From: an uncultured Angelakisella sp.
GTDB taxonomy: Bacteria > Bacillota > Clostridia > Oscillospirales > Ruminococcaceae
Direction of reading: 5' to 3'
Assembly: GCA_904420255.1 (NCBI GenBank)
Contig: CAJFUT010000010.1
Span: 1-22,203 of the forward strand
Length of the DNA stretch: 22,203 bases
The position numbers and the translations under genes are program-made. The notes under the pieces were generated by a model that ran no database searches, was not told where the DNA came from, and saw only the letters and a list, made by a program, of their open reading frames with translations. Of the stretch, positions 14,257 through 21,784 are shown in pieces (within the stretch, counting starts at the first letter, position 1; each line of letters begins with the position of its first letter).

Positions 14257-14303
14257 GCCTTTTCCTTTACATTCGTCAAAATCTCCGTCATTTTGCCGCT
14301 GAA

Positions 14304-14341
14304 AGGCCCCGGGGCAGTGGTTGGGCACTGTCCCGGGGCCT
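14304..14341 (-). terminator. Long hairpin after mazF, likely terminator
   Basis: AGGCCCCGGGGCAGTG (14304-14319) pairs with CACTGTCCCGGGGCCT (14326-14341) around six bases, a 16-base-pair stem with one G-U or A-C position. On the minus strand only TTTC follows; on the plus strand the tail TGTTTCATTTC is richer in T. It separates mazF from the ylxM promoter. Confidence 0.55.
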
Positions 14342-14364
14342 GTTTCATTTCTTCATCCGGCGCT

Positions 14365-14733
14365 TTATGTAGCTCCGTTGTTTTTGTTCCCTCCGAGGCC
14401 GAAGCTGATGGAAAGGGCCCGGTCGATCTGGTCCATATAGGGTTCATCCACCCGGCCCATCCGTTCCTTGAGCCTCTTTTTATCAATGGTCCGCACCTGC
14501 TCCAGCAGCACCACCGAATCCTTGGCCAGGCCGCAGTCCTGGGAATGGAGCTGGATGTGGGTGGGCAGGCGGGTCTTATCCTTCTGGCTGGTGATGGCCG
14601 CGGCGATGACGGTGGGGCTGAATTTATTGCCCACATCATTCTGGACGATCAGGACCGGGCGGACGCCCCCCTGCTCCGAGCCCACCACCGGGCTCAAATC
14701 CGCGTAGTAGATATCGCCACGCTTAATGGTCAT
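14365..14733 (-). CDS. mazF: MazF/PemK-family endoribonuclease toxin (EndoA type)
   Basis: A 122-residue MazF close to the Bacillus EndoA type. It begins [20 protein letters not shown] and contains the catalytic Arg25 (in [12 protein letters not shown]) and Thr48 (in AAAITSQ), so it is probably an active sequence-specific mRNA interferase. The frame extends 38 codons upstream, but the ATG at 14733 matches the family start and has AGGGAG nine bases before it. EndoA is normally preceded by a small ribbon-helix-helix antitoxin gene. Here the 130 bases upstream hold no such gene, only the terminator of the acpS operon, a weak promoter and a GC-rich hairpin. The antitoxin may be elsewhere or absent. 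Confidence 0.95.
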   Translation of the reverse strand: MTIKRGDIYYADLSPVVGSEQGGVRPVLIVQNDVGNKFSPTVIAAAITSQKDKTRLPTHIQLHSQDCGLAKDSVVLLEQVRTIDKKRLKERMGRVDEPYMDQIDRALSISFGLGGNKNNGAT

Positions 14734-14799
14734 TCTTCCACACTCCCTGTAAATTTCGCCCTGGGCGCCTCCCTCCGGGAGGGCCCCCGGCAGCTTACA

Positions 14800-14830
14800 G
14801 CTATATTTTGTCCGAAGGGGGGAGTGTCTA
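14800..14830 (-). promoter_or_regulatory. Weak possible promoter of mazF
   Basis: TAGACA (14825-14830, minus strand) and TATAGC (14800-14805) with a long spacer of 19 bases. Boxes match five and four of six positions. A CCCTC/GAGGG hairpin lies in the leader. It is the best candidate in the gap but not a strong one. Confidence 0.28.
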
Positions 14831-14876
14831 ATCACCCCCTGTGACATTTTATTGCCCCGGCGGAAGGAATGACAGC

Positions 14877-14905
14877 AAAAAGCGCCCCGTCAAAGCGGGG
14901 GGGCT
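14877..14905 (-). terminator. Intrinsic terminator of the acpS operon
   Basis: On the minus strand AGCCCCCCCG (14896-14905) pairs with CGGGGCGCT (14881-14889) around CTTTGA, with one bulge, and is followed by five T residues. It directly abuts the palindromic element at 14906-15079, so that element lies inside the transcript between the last gene and its terminator. Confidence 0.7.
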
Positions 14906-15079
14906 CATCAGAAAGCTTTGGTTTTGCCCTGCATGGGGCAAAACCGCGCAGCGCCAAGAATTCAGGGAAAACAGCCAGATGCAAGGCGCCGGCCCGCAGG
15001 CAGCCTTGGTGGCTGGCAAGGGCCGGCAACGCCGCAGATGGCTTGTTTTGCCTGAAATTCCCGGCAAAGCTTTCTGATG
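14906..15079. repeat. Palindromic intergenic element A (174 bp, possible hairpin mobile element or structured RNA)
   Basis: The ends are perfect 14-base inverted repeats: CATCAGAAAGCTTT (14906-14919) and AAAGCTTTCTGATG (15066-15079). Inside lies a ten-base-pair hairpin (GGTTTTGCCC 14920-14929, GGGCAAAACC 14936-14945). Further inward, AATTCAGGGAAAACA pairs imperfectly with the segment around TGTTTTGCCTGAAATT, then GGCGCCGGCC with GGCCGGCAACGCC. The tip contains CGCAGGCAGCCTTGGTGGCT (14995-15014), which recurs in element B. It begins nine bases after the stop of the lipoprotein gene and ends at the operon terminator. No protein-coding frame in it looks real. It may be a miniature transposable element, a REP-like repeat or a 3' UTR RNA. 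Confidence 0.7.
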
Positions 15080-15088
15080 GGCACACCG

Positions 15089-15646
15089 CTAATACGAGGC
15101 GCTTTCCTCTTCTTCTTCCAAATAAGTGAAATCCGTGACGGCAACCTCCCCGTCCACCGACGGAATCAGGATTTTCCGGATTTCCATGGTTTCCTTGTCA
15201 AAGACGATCTGGTAGGTGGTGAGGATGATGGTGCCGCTGGCGGTGACGGTGTCCTCCCCCACCTCGGTGGTGAGCTTCCCCTCCTTCTCCCCGGTGAGGA
15301 CCTCCCGCAGCAGGGTGAGGATGGACTGGGTGGGCAGGTCGTAGGCGGAAAGGTCCACCTCCATCCCCCGGTACTCCACCAGGATTTCCTCCCCGCCCGC
15401 CGATACCGAAAGGCCGTCCAGGGTTTCCGGGGCGGTGAAGTCCAGCCTCACATCCGCTTCCCCGGTCTTGGTCACCTGGGCAGCGGCGGTGCCCCCGTCG
15501 TAGGCGAACTCCGCCGTAAAGGAATAGGCCCGCCCCAGGCTCTCCTTCACCAGGCTGTCGTAACCGGTCATCTGCTCCTTGACCTTCCCGCAGCCTCCCA
15601 GGGCCATGGCCACCGCCAGGAGGAGGGGGATCATCCGAAATTTCAT
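15089..15646 (-). CDS. Predicted lipoprotein, possibly LolA-like fold
   Basis: A 185-residue exported lipoprotein. The signal MKFRMIPLLLAVAMALGGC ends in a lipobox (L-G-G-C19), so Cys19 is the likely lipid anchor. The mature part has alternating strands with many Thr and Glu (for example ADVRLDFTAPETLDGLSV, then EEILVEYRGMEVDLS) and ends in an acidic tail. The pattern resembles the LolA/LppX-type half-barrel that some Gram-positive lipoproteins share, but I see no diagnostic motif and the role is unknown. Its ATG overlaps the nnr stop by four bases (ATGA), with AGGAG upstream, so it is coupled to acpS-nnr. It ends with TAG nine bases before element A. Confidence 0.85.
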   Translation of the reverse strand: MKFRMIPLLLAVAMALGGCGKVKEQMTGYDSLVKESLGRAYSFTAEFAYDGGTAAAQVTKTGEADVRLDFTAPETLDGLSVSAGGEEILVEYRGMEVDLSAYDLPTQSILTLLREVLTGEKEGKLTTEVGEDTVTASGTIILTTYQIVFDKETMEIRKILIPSVDGEVAVTDFTYLEEEEESASY

Positions 15647-17172
15647 GGCCGCTCCTGTTCCGCTTCCAGAAAGGCCCTCCCGAAATAATCCGGCAGCATG
15701 GAGGGGAGCATGGCGTCCCTGGAATGGTCCGCCGCCGCCAGCTGGGCGGCCCGGCCGTGGGCCCACGCCCCCCAGAGGGCGGCCCGCTCCGGGGGGAGCC
15801 CCCGGGCCAGCAGCCCTCCCAAAAGCCCGGTGAGGACGTCGCCGCTGCCCCCCTTGGCCAGGCCGTCGCAGCCGCCGAAGTGGAAGGCGCGGCGCCCACC
15901 CGGGCCGGTGATCCCGGTGACAAAGCCTTTCAGAAGCACTGTGATTCCAAAATCCTTCGCCATAGTATATTCCCCGGAAAAGGGATTATTCCCCACCTGC
16001 CGGGGGTCCAGCCCCGCCAGCCGGGCGTACTCCCCGGGATGGGGGGTGATGAGCACCGGGCAGGCGGCCTTTTTCAGCAGCTCCGCCCTTCCCGCCAGGA
16101 CGTTGAGGGCGTCGGCGTCCAGGAGGAGGGGCTTCTCCTGCCCCAGCAGCGCCTCCACAATGGCCAGGGTATCCGGCCCGGGGGTCATGCCGCAGCCGGC
16201 GGCCACCGCGTCGCTGCCCCGGGCGGCCTCCAGCAGCTCCGGCAGGCTTTCCCGGGAAATGGCCCCCTCCGCCGTTTCCCGGCAGGGGAGGTGGATGGCC
16301 TCCGGGGAGCGGACCGCCGCGGCGGTCAGGACCTTCTCCACCGAGGCCAGCCGCAGGTAGCCCACCCCGCTGCGCAGGGCCGAAGCCGCCGCCAGAAGGG
16401 CGGCCCCGGGATAGGGCCGGGAGCCCGCCACCAGGAGGAGCCGTCCGTTGTCCCCCTTGTGGCCGGTGTGGCTGCGGCGGGGACGGTTCTCCCGGATCCA
16501 GGCGGGGTCCGGGGCCTCCAGCCAGCCGTCAAAGGCCTCCTCCGCCTCCCGGGGGGCGCCGATGCTCCCCAGGGCCGCCTCCCGGCTGTATTCCTCCCGC
16601 CAGTTCACCAGATGGGCGGGCTTCCAGGCACCCAGGGCCACCGTCAGCTCCGCCGGGATGCAGTGCTCCCAGCGGCCGGTGTCCGCCTCCACCCCGCTGG
16701 GCAGGTCCAGGGCCGCCGCCGGGGCGGCGGATTCCCGGGCCGCCCGGAAGAGGGGCCTCAGGCCCTCCGGGACGCTCCCCCGGAAGCCGGTGCCGAAGAC
16801 GCCGTCCACAATCAGCTCCGCCTCCCGGCAGAGGGCCTCCGCCGCTGCCGGCCCCTCCGCCACCTCCACCTGGGGCGGCAGGAGGGAAAGGGCCCGGGCG
16901 GCCTCCCCGGTGGCGGGAGGGCCCATCACCAGGGCGGCGGTGACCCTGGCCCCCCGCTCCGCCAGGGCCCGGGCCGCCACCAGGCCGTCCCCGCCGTTGT
17001 TGCCCTTGCCGCAGAGGACCAGCACCCGGCGCCCCGCCATGGGCCACTTTTCCGCCAGGATGGCGGCGGCGGACTGCCCGGCGGTTTCCATCATCTCCCA
17101 GTAGCTGACCCCCGCGCCGGCGCAGAGGGCCTCCAGCCCCTTCATGCCGGCGGCGGTGACGAAACGGGTCAT
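15643..17172 (-). CDS. nnr: Bifunctional NAD(P)H-hydrate epimerase / ADP-dependent NAD(P)H-hydrate dehydratase
   Basis: A 509-residue two-domain repair enzyme. The N-terminal YjeF_N domain (1-215) has GKGNNGGDGLVAARAL (55-70), then DGVFGTGFRG and DLPSGVEADTG, and epimerises R and S forms of damaged NAD(P)HX. The C-terminal ribokinase-like domain (225-509) has HKGDNGRLLLVAGS, LDADALNVL, TPHPGEYARL and GGSGDVLTGLLGG, and dehydrates the S form using ADP. Length matches the usual fused form of about 500 residues. The start ATG overlaps the acpS stop by four bases and has GGAGG seven bases before it. The acpS-nnr pairing is common in Firmicutes. Confidence 0.96.
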   Translation of the reverse strand: MTRFVTAAGMKGLEALCAGAGVSYWEMMETAGQSAAAILAEKWPMAGRRVLVLCGKGNNGGDGLVAARALAERGARVTAALVMGPPATGEAARALSLLPPQVEVAEGPAAAEALCREAELIVDGVFGTGFRGSVPEGLRPLFRAARESAAPAAALDLPSGVEADTGRWEHCIPAELTVALGAWKPAHLVNWREEYSREAALGSIGAPREAEEAFDGWLEAPDPAWIRENRPRRSHTGHKGDNGRLLLVAGSRPYPGAALLAAASALRSGVGYLRLASVEKVLTAAAVRSPEAIHLPCRETAEGAISRESLPELLEAARGSDAVAAGCGMTPGPDTLAIVEALLGQEKPLLLDADALNVLAGRAELLKKAACPVLITPHPGEYARLAGLDPRQVGNNPFSGEYTMAKDFGITVLLKGFVTGITGPGGRRAFHFGGCDGLAKGGSGDVLTGLLGGLLARGLPPERAALWGAWAHGRAAQLAAADHSRDAMLPSMLPDYFGRAFLEAEQERP

Positions 17173-17552
17173 GGCCTTTCCTCCTCTTCCTCCCGCCAGG
17201 CCGTCACAAAAGCCGCGGCGGTATCCTTGGTATGGGTGATGCTGAGGGCGAAGCGCCAGCCCCGGGCCAGCTCCTCCGCCTTCCCCGTCAGGCGGAGGGC
17301 GGGCCTGCCCAGGGGGTCATGGACCACCGAAACCTCCGCCAGGGAAAAGCCCCGGACGCCGGTGCCCATGGCCTTGGAGAAGGCCTCCTTGGCGGCGAAA
17401 TGCCCCGCCACCGTCTGGGGGGCCATGGCCCTCTCCCGGAAATAGGCCCGCTCCTCCTCCGAGAAAAAGCGCCTGAGGAAGGCTTCCTTTTCCATGGCCT
17501 TCGCGATGCGGGGAATCTCCGCCAAATCCACTCCCGTTTCAATCCGCAGCAT
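17169..17552 (-). CDS. acpS: Holo-[acyl-carrier-protein] synthase
   Basis: A 127-residue AcpS, which moves 4'-phosphopantetheine from CoA to the serine of acyl carrier protein and so activates fatty acid synthesis. The magnesium-binding residues are Asp9 (TGVDLAEI) and Glu56 (HFAAKEAFSKAMGTG), and the C-terminal SITHTKDTAAAFV is typical. The ATG has AAAGGAGG nearby upstream. The gene leads acpS-nnr-lipoprotein, and a divergent promoter pair separates it from the pheST T-box leader. The last residues are Glu-rich and slightly longer than average. Confidence 0.95.
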   Translation of the reverse strand: MLRIETGVDLAEIPRIAKAMEKEAFLRRFFSEEERAYFRERAMAPQTVAGHFAAKEAFSKAMGTGVRGFSLAEVSVVHDPLGRPALRLTGKAEELARGWRFALSITHTKDTAAAFVTAWREEEEERP

Positions 17553-17576
17553 TTCCGCCCCTCCTTTGACGCCCTT

Positions 17577-17606
17577 ATCTTACCACAGTGGGGGGCTTTT
17601 TTACAA
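17577..17606 (-). promoter_or_regulatory. Possible promoter of the acpS operon
   Basis: TTGTAA (17601-17606, minus strand), 18 bases, TAAGAT (17577-17582); each box matches four of six positions. It lies back to back with the pheST promoter, with 11 bases between the two -35 boxes. Confidence 0.42.
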
Positions 17607-17617
17607 CCGCCCCGCTC

Positions 17618-17646
17618 TTGCAATCCCCGGGAAAAAGTGCTATCAT
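17618..17646 (+). promoter_or_regulatory. Promoter of the pheST T-box transcript
   Basis: TTGCAA (17618-17623), 17 bases, TATCAT (17641-17646), with TGC just before the -10 box as an extended element. Transcription would begin near 17653, a few bases before the T-box leader. Confidence 0.7.
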
Positions 17647-17654
17647 GTCCAGGT

Positions 17655-17945
17655 AGATACGAAAAACGCAGCGATCAAGAGAGTAATCCGCCTGTGTCCG
17701 GGCCAGAGAGGATGGGCCGCCGGCTGCAAGCCCTCCCAGCGGCACGCGGATGAAGTTCACTTGGGAGCGGCGCCGCTGAACGGGACATCCCCCAATAGGC
17801 GGCGACGGGGACGGCCCCCGTTACCGGGCCGGAGAGTGCCCGCCCTTTTCCGAAGGGAGAGGCGGGAAACCGGGGTGGTACCGCGGAACGCGTCAAATTC
17901 GCCTTTCGTCCCTTGCTGGGGACGGCGGGCGTTTTTCTTTTTTCA
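17655..17945 (+). promoter_or_regulatory. T-box riboswitch specific for phenylalanine
   Basis: A full T-box leader before pheS. The T-box sequence is GGGGTGGTACCGCGG (17872-17886), whose side bulge pairs with the uncharged tRNA acceptor end. Near the 5' end AAGAGAGTA (17677-17685) and GATGAAG (17750-17755) form the two sides of the specifier loop of Stem I. The loop carries UUC (17756-17758), a Phe codon, followed by the usual purine. Uncharged tRNA-Phe should stabilise the antiterminator and let transcription enter pheS-pheT; otherwise the terminator at 17900-17945 forms. Confidence 0.93.
17900..17945 (+). terminator. T-box-controlled intrinsic terminator before pheS
   Basis: CGTCCC (17907-17912) pairs with GGGACG (17919-17924), extended outward by CGCC/GGCG-type pairs, and is followed by GTTTTTCTTTTTTC. 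It is the alternative fold to the T-box antiterminator. Confidence 0.85.
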
Positions 17946-17986
17946 GCGTCAAAAATGAAATCACAGAATAAACGGAGGTAATGACC

Positions 17987-19006
17987 ATGAAAGCCGCTTT
18001 GGAAGCCATCCGGGAAACGGCCCACCAGCAGCTCCAGGCCGCCAGGGATCTGAAGGAGCTGGAAGACCTGCGGGTCAAGTTCCTGGGAAAGAAGGGGGAG
18101 CTCACCGCCATCCTCAAGCAGATGGGGAGCCTTTCCCCCGAGGAGCGCCCCGTCGTCGGGCAGCTGGCCAACCAGATCCGGGAGTCCCTGGAGCAGGAGC
18201 TGGCCGCCCGCACCCAGGCCCTGAAGGCCGCCCAGCTGGAGGAAAAGCTCCGGGCCGAGGCCATCGACGTCACCATGCCCGGCAGCGCCCCCGCCCCCGG
18301 CCACCGGCATCCCCTCTCCCTGGTGCTGGACGAGATCAAGGAGATCTTCCTGGGGATGGGCTTCGATGTGGTGGAGGGCCCGGAGGTGGAAACCGACTAC
18401 TATAACTTCGAGGCCCTGAACCTCCCCAAGGACCACCCCGCCCGGGACACCCAGGACACCTTTTATATCACCGACAACATCCTCCTGCGGACCCAGACCA
18501 GCCCCATGCAGATCCGCACCATGGAGCAGCGCAAGCCTCCCCTGCGGATCATCGCCCCGGGGCGGGTCTACCGCTCCGACGCGGTGGACGCCACCCATTC
18601 CCCGGTGTTCCACCAGATCGAGGGGCTGGTGGTGGACCGGGGCATCACCATGGCAGACCTGAAGGGCTGCCTGGAGGCCATTGTCAAGCGCCTTTACGGC
18701 GAGGAGGCGGTGGTGCGCTTCCGGCCCCACCACTTCCCCTTCACCGAGCCCTCCGCCGAGGTGGACATCCAGTGCTTCGGCTGCCACGGGGAGGGCTGCC
18801 GCCTCTGCAAGGGGGAGGGCTGGATCGAGATTCTGGGCTGCGGCATGGTCCACCCCAAGGTCCTCTCCATCTGCGGCATCGACCCGGAGGAATACAGCGG
18901 CTTCGCCTTCGGCATCGGCCTGGAGCGGCTTGTGATGGGCCGGTACGCCATCGACGACCTGCGGCTCTTCTACGAAAACGACCTGCGCTTCCTGAGCCAG
19001 TTTTAA
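17987..19006 (+). CDS. pheS: Phenylalanine--tRNA ligase subunit alpha
   Basis: A 339-residue alpha subunit of the heterotetrameric enzyme that charges tRNA-Phe. An N-terminal coiled-coil (about 1-90) is followed by the class II catalytic core: motif 2 around [20 protein letters not shown], and motif 3 [20 protein letters not shown]. Between them the Cys cluster [12 protein letters not shown] and [13 protein letters not shown] are also seen in relatives. Two ATGs are possible, 17981 and 17987; the second is chosen because GGAGG (17974-17978) lies eight bases before it but only two before the first. It is controlled by the Phe T-box and is followed after 21 bases by pheT. Confidence 0.96.
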   Translation: MKAALEAIRETAHQQLQAARDLKELEDLRVKFLGKKGELTAILKQMGSLSPEERPVVGQLANQIRESLEQELAARTQALKAAQLEEKLRAEAIDVTMPGSAPAPGHRHPLSLVLDEIKEIFLGMGFDVVEGPEVETDYYNFEALNLPKDHPARDTQDTFYITDNILLRTQTSPMQIRTMEQRKPPLRIIAPGRVYRSDAVDATHSPVFHQIEGLVVDRGITMADLKGCLEAIVKRLYGEEAVVRFRPHHFPFTEPSAEVDIQCFGCHGEGCRLCKGEGWIEILGCGMVHPKVLSICGIDPEEYSGFAFGIGLERLVMGRYAIDDLRLFYENDLRFLSQF

Positions 19007-19027
19007 GGGATAGGGAGGAAAAATGAA

Positions 19028-21409
19028 ATGAATCTTTCCATGAAATGGCTGAACGACTATGTCCCCGTGGAGGGGATGGCTCCCCGCGCCTACTGCGAGG
19101 GGATGACCATGTCCGGCTCCAAGGTGGAGGGCTACGAGATCGAGGGGGCCGAAATCCGGAACGTGGTGGTGGGCCAGGTGACCGCCATGGAGCGCCACCC
19201 TGATTCCGACCACCTGTGGGTCTGCCAGGTGAACCTGGGGGACGAATCGGTCCAGATCATCACCGGGGCCCAGAACGTCCATACCGGGGACTATGTCCCG
19301 GTGGCGAAGCACAAATCGGTGCTCCCCGGCGGCCACAAGATCGTGAAGGGCAAGCTCCGGGGGCTGGAAAGCTGCGGGATGCTCTGCTCCCTGGGGGAGC
19401 TGGGCCTCACCGCCCACGATTTCCCCTACGCCATTGAGGACGGCATCTTCATCCTGGGGGAGGACTGCGACCGCACCCTGGGGAAGGATATCCAGTCCGC
19501 CATCGGCCTTGACGACACCAAGGTGGAGTTTGAGATCACCTCCAACCGCCCCGACTGCTTCTCCATGCTGGGGCTGGCCCGGGAGACCTCCGCCACCTTC
19601 AGCCTGCCCCTGAAGCTCCACACCCCGGTGGTGAAGGGCAGCGGCGGGGACGTCCACGACTACCTGAAAGTGGACGTCCTCAATGGGGAGCTCTGCCCCC
19701 GGTACATGGCCCGGGTGGCGAAAAACATCAAAATCCAGCCCTCCCCCCGGTGGATGCGGGAGCGGCTGCGGGCCTGCGGCGTCCGGCCCATCAACAACAT
19801 CGTGGACATCACCAACTTCGTCATGCTGGAGTACGGCCAGCCCATGCACGCCTTCGACCTGAAATATGTGGGCGGGGCCCATATCATCGTCCGCAACGCA
19901 CGCCCCGGGGAGAAGATCACCACCCTGGACGGGGTGGAGCGGGCCCTCTCCCCGGAGATGCTGGTCATCGCCGACGAGAACGCCCCCACCGCCATCGCCG
20001 GGGTCATGGGCGGCGAGTACTCCGAGATCCAGCCGGACACCCACACCATCGTCTTTGAATCCGCCTGCTTCCTGGGCAGCAGCGTCCGCACCACCGCCAA
20101 AAAGGTGGGGCTGCGCACCGAGGCCTCCGGCCGGTACGAAAAGGGCCTGGACCCCAACACCTGCTACGCGGCGGTGGAACGGGCCTGTGAGCTGGTGGAG
20201 CTGCTGGGGGCCGGCGAGGTGGTGGACGGCGCCATCGACGTCTACCCCACTCCCCGTCTGCCCCGGGAAATCCCCTTCGAGCCGGAGTGGACCAACCGCT
20301 TCCTGGGCATCCAGCTGACCGAGGCGGAGATGGTCTCCATGCTGGAGCGGCTGGACATCCCGGTGCGGGACGGCAAGGTCATCGCCCCCACCTACCGTCC
20401 CGACCTGGAATCCAAGGCGGACATCGCCGAGGAGGTCGCCCGGATGTACGGCTACGACAAGATCCCCACCACCGCCCTTGTGGGCCTGGCGGAGGGGACA
20501 GTGACCCCCCGGCAGAAATTCGACCGGAAAATCGACCGCACCCTCCTGGGGCTGGGGATGAACGAAATCGCCACCTACACCTTCATCAGCCCCAAGCTCT
20601 ACGACAAAATCCTCATGCCCGCCGAAAGCCCCCTGCGCAATTCGGTCAAAATCCTGAACCCCCTGGGGGAGGATACCAGCATCATGCGCACCACCGCCCT
20701 CCCTTCCATGCTCCAGGCCCTCAGCACCAACTACAACAACCGCAACCCCGAGGCCGCCCTCTACGAGGTGGCTGTGGAGTTCCTGCCCACCCTGCCGGAC
20801 CAGCTTCCTCAGGAGAAGCCCTCAATCGTCCTGGGGGCCTACGGCGGCGGCTGGGACTTCTACGCCCTCAAGGGCCGGGTGGAGGTGCTGCTCCGGCAGC
20901 TGGGGGTTTCCGGCTGCGAATACGTCCCCTGCCGGGACAACCCCTCCTACCACCCGGGCCGCTGCGCCGCCCTTGTGGCGGAAGGGCGGACGGTTGGGAT
21001 GCTGGGGGAGGTCCATCCCACCGTCTGCGCCAACTTCGACCTGGGGACCAAGGTCTACGCCGCCCAGCTGGACGCCGACCTGCTCTACCAGCTCCACAGC
21101 ACCGACAAAAAATACGTCCCCCTGCCCAAGTTCCCCGCCTCCACCCGGGACCTGGCGGTGATCTGCGACGAGGAACTGCCGGTGGCGGCCATCGAGAAGG
21201 TCATCCGGGCCCATGTGGGCAAAATCCTGGAAAAGATCCAGCTCTTTGACGTTTACCGGGGGGCACAGGTCCCCGAGGGGAAAAAGAGCGTGGCCTATTC
21301 CCTGATTCTCCGGGCCGCCGACCGCACCCTGACGGTGGAGGAATGCGACAAGGCCATGAACGCCGCCCTGGCGGGCCTTGCCGAAATCGGTGCGGAAATC
21401 CGCAAATAA
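19028..21409 (+). CDS. pheT: Phenylalanine--tRNA ligase subunit beta
   Basis: A 793-residue beta subunit, near the usual 800. The order of domains is an EMAP-type tRNA-binding domain (about 40-150, with ERHPDSDHLWVCQVNLG), the B3/B4 editing region, which removes mischarged Tyr, preceded by SNRPDCFSMLGLARE, B5, a catalytic-like core, and a C-terminal ferredoxin-fold anticodon-binding domain (about 700-793, beginning at FPASTRDLAVICDE). The start ATG has GGGAGG nine bases before it. An earlier out-of-frame ATG at 19023 opens a frame of two codons (ATG AAA TGA) that stops across the true start. Confidence 0.97.
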   Translation: MNLSMKWLNDYVPVEGMAPRAYCEGMTMSGSKVEGYEIEGAEIRNVVVGQVTAMERHPDSDHLWVCQVNLGDESVQIITGAQNVHTGDYVPVAKHKSVLPGGHKIVKGKLRGLESCGMLCSLGELGLTAHDFPYAIEDGIFILGEDCDRTLGKDIQSAIGLDDTKVEFEITSNRPDCFSMLGLARETSATFSLPLKLHTPVVKGSGGDVHDYLKVDVLNGELCPRYMARVAKNIKIQPSPRWMRERLRACGVRPINNIVDITNFVMLEYGQPMHAFDLKYVGGAHIIVRNARPGEKITTLDGVERALSPEMLVIADENAPTAIAGVMGGEYSEIQPDTHTIVFESACFLGSSVRTTAKKVGLRTEASGRYEKGLDPNTCYAAVERACELVELLGAGEVVDGAIDVYPTPRLPREIPFEPEWTNRFLGIQLTEAEMVSMLERLDIPVRDGKVIAPTYRPDLESKADIAEEVARMYGYDKIPTTALVGLAEGTVTPRQKFDRKIDRTLLGLGMNEIATYTFISPKLYDKILMPAESPLRNSVKILNPLGEDTSIMRTTALPSMLQALSTNYNNRNPEAALYEVAVEFLPTLPDQLPQEKPSIVLGAYGGGWDFYALKGRVEVLLRQLGVSGCEYVPCRDNPSYHPGRCAALVAEGRTVGMLGEVHPTVCANFDLGTKVYAAQLDADLLYQLHSTDKKYVPLPKFPASTRDLAVICDEELPVAAIEKVIRAHVGKILEKIQLFDVYRGAQVPEGKKSVAYSLILRAADRTLTVEECDKAMNAALAGLAEIGAEIRK

Positions 21410-21425
21410 ACTCCTTTCCAGGGGG

Positions 21426-21454
21426 TTGTTTTCCCACCGCAAATGGGGTAGAAT
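21426..21454 (+). promoter_or_regulatory. Promoter of ireB
   Basis: TTGTTT (21426-21431), 17 bases, TAGAAT (21449-21454). The -10 box matches five of six positions, the -35 box three. There is no terminator between pheT and this site, so readthrough from pheST could also supply ireB mRNA. Confidence 0.5.
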
Positions 21455-21483
21455 AGAAGAAAGGCTACAAGGGGGTGTATGAT

Positions 21484-21738
21484 ATGGCGGCGCAAGAGCC
21501 GACGATTTCCTTTTCCATCGCGGAGGACCGGGAAAAAGAGGTCAAAAAAATCCTCACCACGGTCTATGAAGCCCTGCGTCAGAAGGGCTACAACCCCATC
21601 AACCAGATTGTGGGGTACATCCTCTCGGAGGATCCCACCTATATCACCACCTACAACAACGCCCGGAGCCTCATCCGCCACATCGACCGGGATGAGCTTC
21701 TCCAGATGCTGGTGCGATCCTATCTGAAGGACTGCTGA
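21484..21738 (+). CDS. ireB: IreB family regulatory phosphoprotein (UPF0297)
   Basis: An 84-residue IreB (YrzL). The family core is [20 protein letters not shown], then [20 protein letters not shown] and [19 protein letters not shown]. In Enterococcus, IreB is phosphorylated by the PASTA-domain kinase IreK on N-terminal threonines and lowers cephalosporin resistance; here Thr7 is a possible site. The frame opens at a GTG three codons earlier, but AAGGGGG stands eight bases before the ATG at 21484, which is preferred. In Bacillus ireB is followed by ruvX and yrzB; here a strong terminator comes directly after, so the usual cluster is split. Confidence 0.94.
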   Translation: MAAQEPTISFSIAEDREKEVKKILTTVYEALRQKGYNPINQIVGYILSEDPTYITTYNNARSLIRHIDRDELLQMLVRSYLKDC

Positions 21739-21744
21739 ACCGAC

Positions 21745-21775
21745 GCCGCCCGGCTCCCCCGGGCGGCTTTTCTTC
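21745..21775 (+). terminator. Intrinsic terminator of ireB
   Basis: GCCGCCCGG (21745-21753) pairs with CCGGGCGGC (21759-21767) around CTCCC, then TTTTCTTCTC. It starts six bases after the stop codon. Confidence 0.88.
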
Positions 21776-21784
21776 TCCCCTTTC

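Noticed and set aside
14832..15144. Overlapping short frames in element A
   Set aside because: Six frames are open together because of palindromic sequence, none has a fitting start signal, and the terminator of the acpS operon lies inside them.
17675..20044. A 789-codon minus-strand frame across pheS, pheT and the T-box
   Set aside because: It runs opposite two certain tRNA ligase genes and through a T-box; composition is low-complexity and no domain is visible.
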